Assembly (NCBI GenBank): GCA_964553105.1
Contig: CAZKJO010000012.1
Location: 1-49,156, forward strand
Reading direction: 5' to 3'
Source of the DNA: Profundicola sp964553105
GTDB lineage: Bacteria; Bacteroidota; Bacteroidia; Flavobacteriales; Weeksellaceae
Length of the DNA stretch: 49,156 bases
Of this stretch, positions 48,189-49,156 are shown piece after piece. Numbering within the stretch: the stretch's first letter is position 1; each line of letters begins with the position of its first letter. The notes beneath the pieces were generated by a model. The model was not told the DNA's origin, did not search any database, and worked only from the letters and a program-made list of their open reading frames with translations. The position numbers and the translations under genes are program-made.

Positions 48189-49156
48189 TTATTTAATAAT
48201 AAACTTAGTTGCTGCCATTTGTTTTTCATTGGTATCATAAATCTGCAAGTTTAATTTTTGCATTTCATTTTCTAAGTAAACTTTAAAAATACCATTAGAT
48301 GGATTAGGTAAAACTATCAATTTATTGTCAATTACTGGTTGAACTTCTTTCGTGCTCAACACTCCCAATGGATTATTGCTCTTGTACACTGCATAAGCAC
48401 CAATTCTATAGTGTGGATTATAACCATCATTACAATCTGCACAAGTCACTCCACTAACACATTCCGGGTTATTTGGATGACAATAATCTACATAACCAAG
48501 CTCAAACTCATAATCAAAAGCAAAGCTTTCTCCAATATGTGGTGTAAGGTCGTATAAATATGGTTTTGCGATAGCGCCTGGACACCAACCAGCTCTAGCG
48601 TGATACCAAGTTCCCATTTGTCCTGTGCAACCGTCGGGGTTTGGATTACAAGTAACTCTCATGCTTTGATCGAAAGTGTTCACCTCATTTACGTTGAAAT
48701 GATGATTTGCATAATAAAACTCAGCCGCATTACCCGTATTATTAGCACCCCAACCATGACCTGTAGTTACCACTCTGAAACTAGCCTCCTCCGTGCTCAA
48801 AGGTGCGTCAATAGTTGCTTGCGGGACAGGTTGTAAGTCCGATAAATCTCCAAAGTTATAAGTTCCATGCCATACTTCTTCTATTTCAGAGTATCTATAT
48901 TCTGGCATTCCTTGGTAATAATGAAGTTTCAACTCAAGCTCCCAACCACCGGTTCCCCAAGTTTCTCCATCTAAGCTTAAATATAATTCATAGCCTTTTG
49001 CCTTATTATAAGAATTGTCCTGTCTAGATCTAATAGAAATTCCGTTAATGGGGTAAACAGCACCCATATCGATACTAATAAAATGCGGAAATTCAGCGGT
49101 GTAATTTTGCCATCTGGTATGCCAAAAAGTACTGTTGTTATTGTCAATGGTGTGAG
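48189..49156 (-). CDS. Secreted F5/8-type-C protein with PNGase F-like middle and T9SS tail (partial, N terminus off the edge)
   Basis: The frame stays open to the window end, so only the last 322 residues are seen. The visible start NNNSTFWHTRWQNYTAEFPH is an F5/8-type-C (discoidin-like) domain, continuing ISIRSRQDNSYNKAKGYELY. The middle has FRVVTTGHGWGANNTGNAAE and GTWYHARAGWCPGAIAKPYL, with Cys pairs, which resembles the C-terminal domain of peptide-N-glycosidase F-like proteins. The end, VVLPNPSNGIFKVYLENE (the residue before VLPNP is Ile), is a T9SS sorting-tail start, but it stops after about 42 residues with FIIK, while such tails usually run about 70-80. The role is probably glycoprotein binding or hydrolysis at the surface; catalytic status is unknown. 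Confidence 0.72.
   Translation of the reverse strand, partial: HTIDNNNSTFWHTRWQNYTAEFPHFISIDMGAVYPINGISIRSRQDNSYNKAKGYELYLSLDGETWGTGGWELELKLHYYQGMPEYRYSEIEEVWHGTYNFGDLSDLQPVPQATIDAPLSTEEASFRVVTTGHGWGANNTGNAAEFYYANHHFNVNEVNTFDQSMRVTCNPNPDGCTGQMGTWYHARAGWCPGAIAKPYLYDLTPHIGESFAFDYEFELGYVDYCHPNNPECVSGVTCADCNDGYNPHYRIGAYAVYKSNNPLGVLSTKEVQPVIDNKLIVLPNPSNGIFKVYLENEMQKLNLQIYDTNEKQMAATKFIIK

Noticed and set aside
1..49156. CRISPR arrays, insertion sequences, phage genes, tRNA or rRNA
   Set aside because: Reading both strands I found no repeat-spacer pattern, transposase, integrase or tRNA T-loop motif in the intergenic gaps.

Overview
The window looks like a chromosomal segment of a flavobacterial Bacteroidota (class Flavobacteriia). 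It is AT-rich. Its promoters match the Bacteroidota -7 element TAnnTTTG, and it carries lineage-typical genes: gldH, a PorG-type (DUF6089) protein, ricT with a cysteine-rich head, a protein with a type IX secretion (T9SS) tail, a TonB receptor paired with a surface lipoprotein, and small conserved DUF families. I saw no rRNA, tRNA, CRISPR array, insertion sequence or phage gene. Most of it is core genome; the most variable part is the glycan locus at about 11.4-21.4 kb.

Layout. (1) 0.2-3.5 kb, minus: GHMP (mevalonate-type) kinase, UbiA prenyltransferase, RluB with a long disordered head. (2) 3.6-11.2 kb, plus: YjbR-like protein, CBS protein, NAD kinase, PorG-like protein, UppS, BamA and two Skp/OmpH chaperones, an envelope-assembly block closed by a terminator. 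(3) 11.4-21.4 kb: surface glycan locus with RfbC, RfbD, a Wzz-like copolymerase, two Wzy/WaaL-like proteins, a Wzx flippase, GT2 and GT4 glycosyltransferases and a WbaP-type initiating transferase; rfbA and rfbB are not here. (4) 21.5-28.7 kb: two small-family membrane proteins, LpxH, QueD/PTPS, ComF, then HU, a hidden 30-codon basic protein and RNase G on the minus strand, with MutY and an alpha/beta hydrolase on the plus strand. (5) 28.8-35.3 kb: a divergent module of a secreted EEP-family nuclease or phosphatase plus a TonB-C-like protein against a TonB-dependent receptor plus a DUF5689 lipoprotein. (6) 35.4-38.4 kb: two crotonase-fold enzymes in one operon with a secreted protein, and exonuclease III. 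(7) 38.5-42.6 kb: ricT, gldH, PBP1A. (8) 42.8-46.9 kb, minus: an orphan double-ATPase ABC protein, a small beta-barrel, HemD and a DUF4271 membrane protein. (9) 47-49.2 kb: polyprenol-phosphate mannosyltransferase, a DUF4296 lipoprotein, and the 3' end of a secreted F5/8-type-C protein with a shortened T9SS tail.

Functional picture. Most genes concern the cell envelope: lipid carrier synthesis (UppS), outer-membrane protein assembly (BamA, Skp), lipid A (LpxH), peptidoglycan (PBP1A), O-antigen/capsule, gliding and T9SS (GldH, PorG-like), and nutrient capture (TonB module). The least expected observations are the hidden ribosomal-protein-like gene with a hairpin just before RNase G, promoters that sit only 4-5 nt before the start codon of three genes, the possible nucleic-acid scavenging module, and the apparently shortened T9SS sorting tail. 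No clearly undescribed multi-gene system is proven; the scavenging module is the best candidate.
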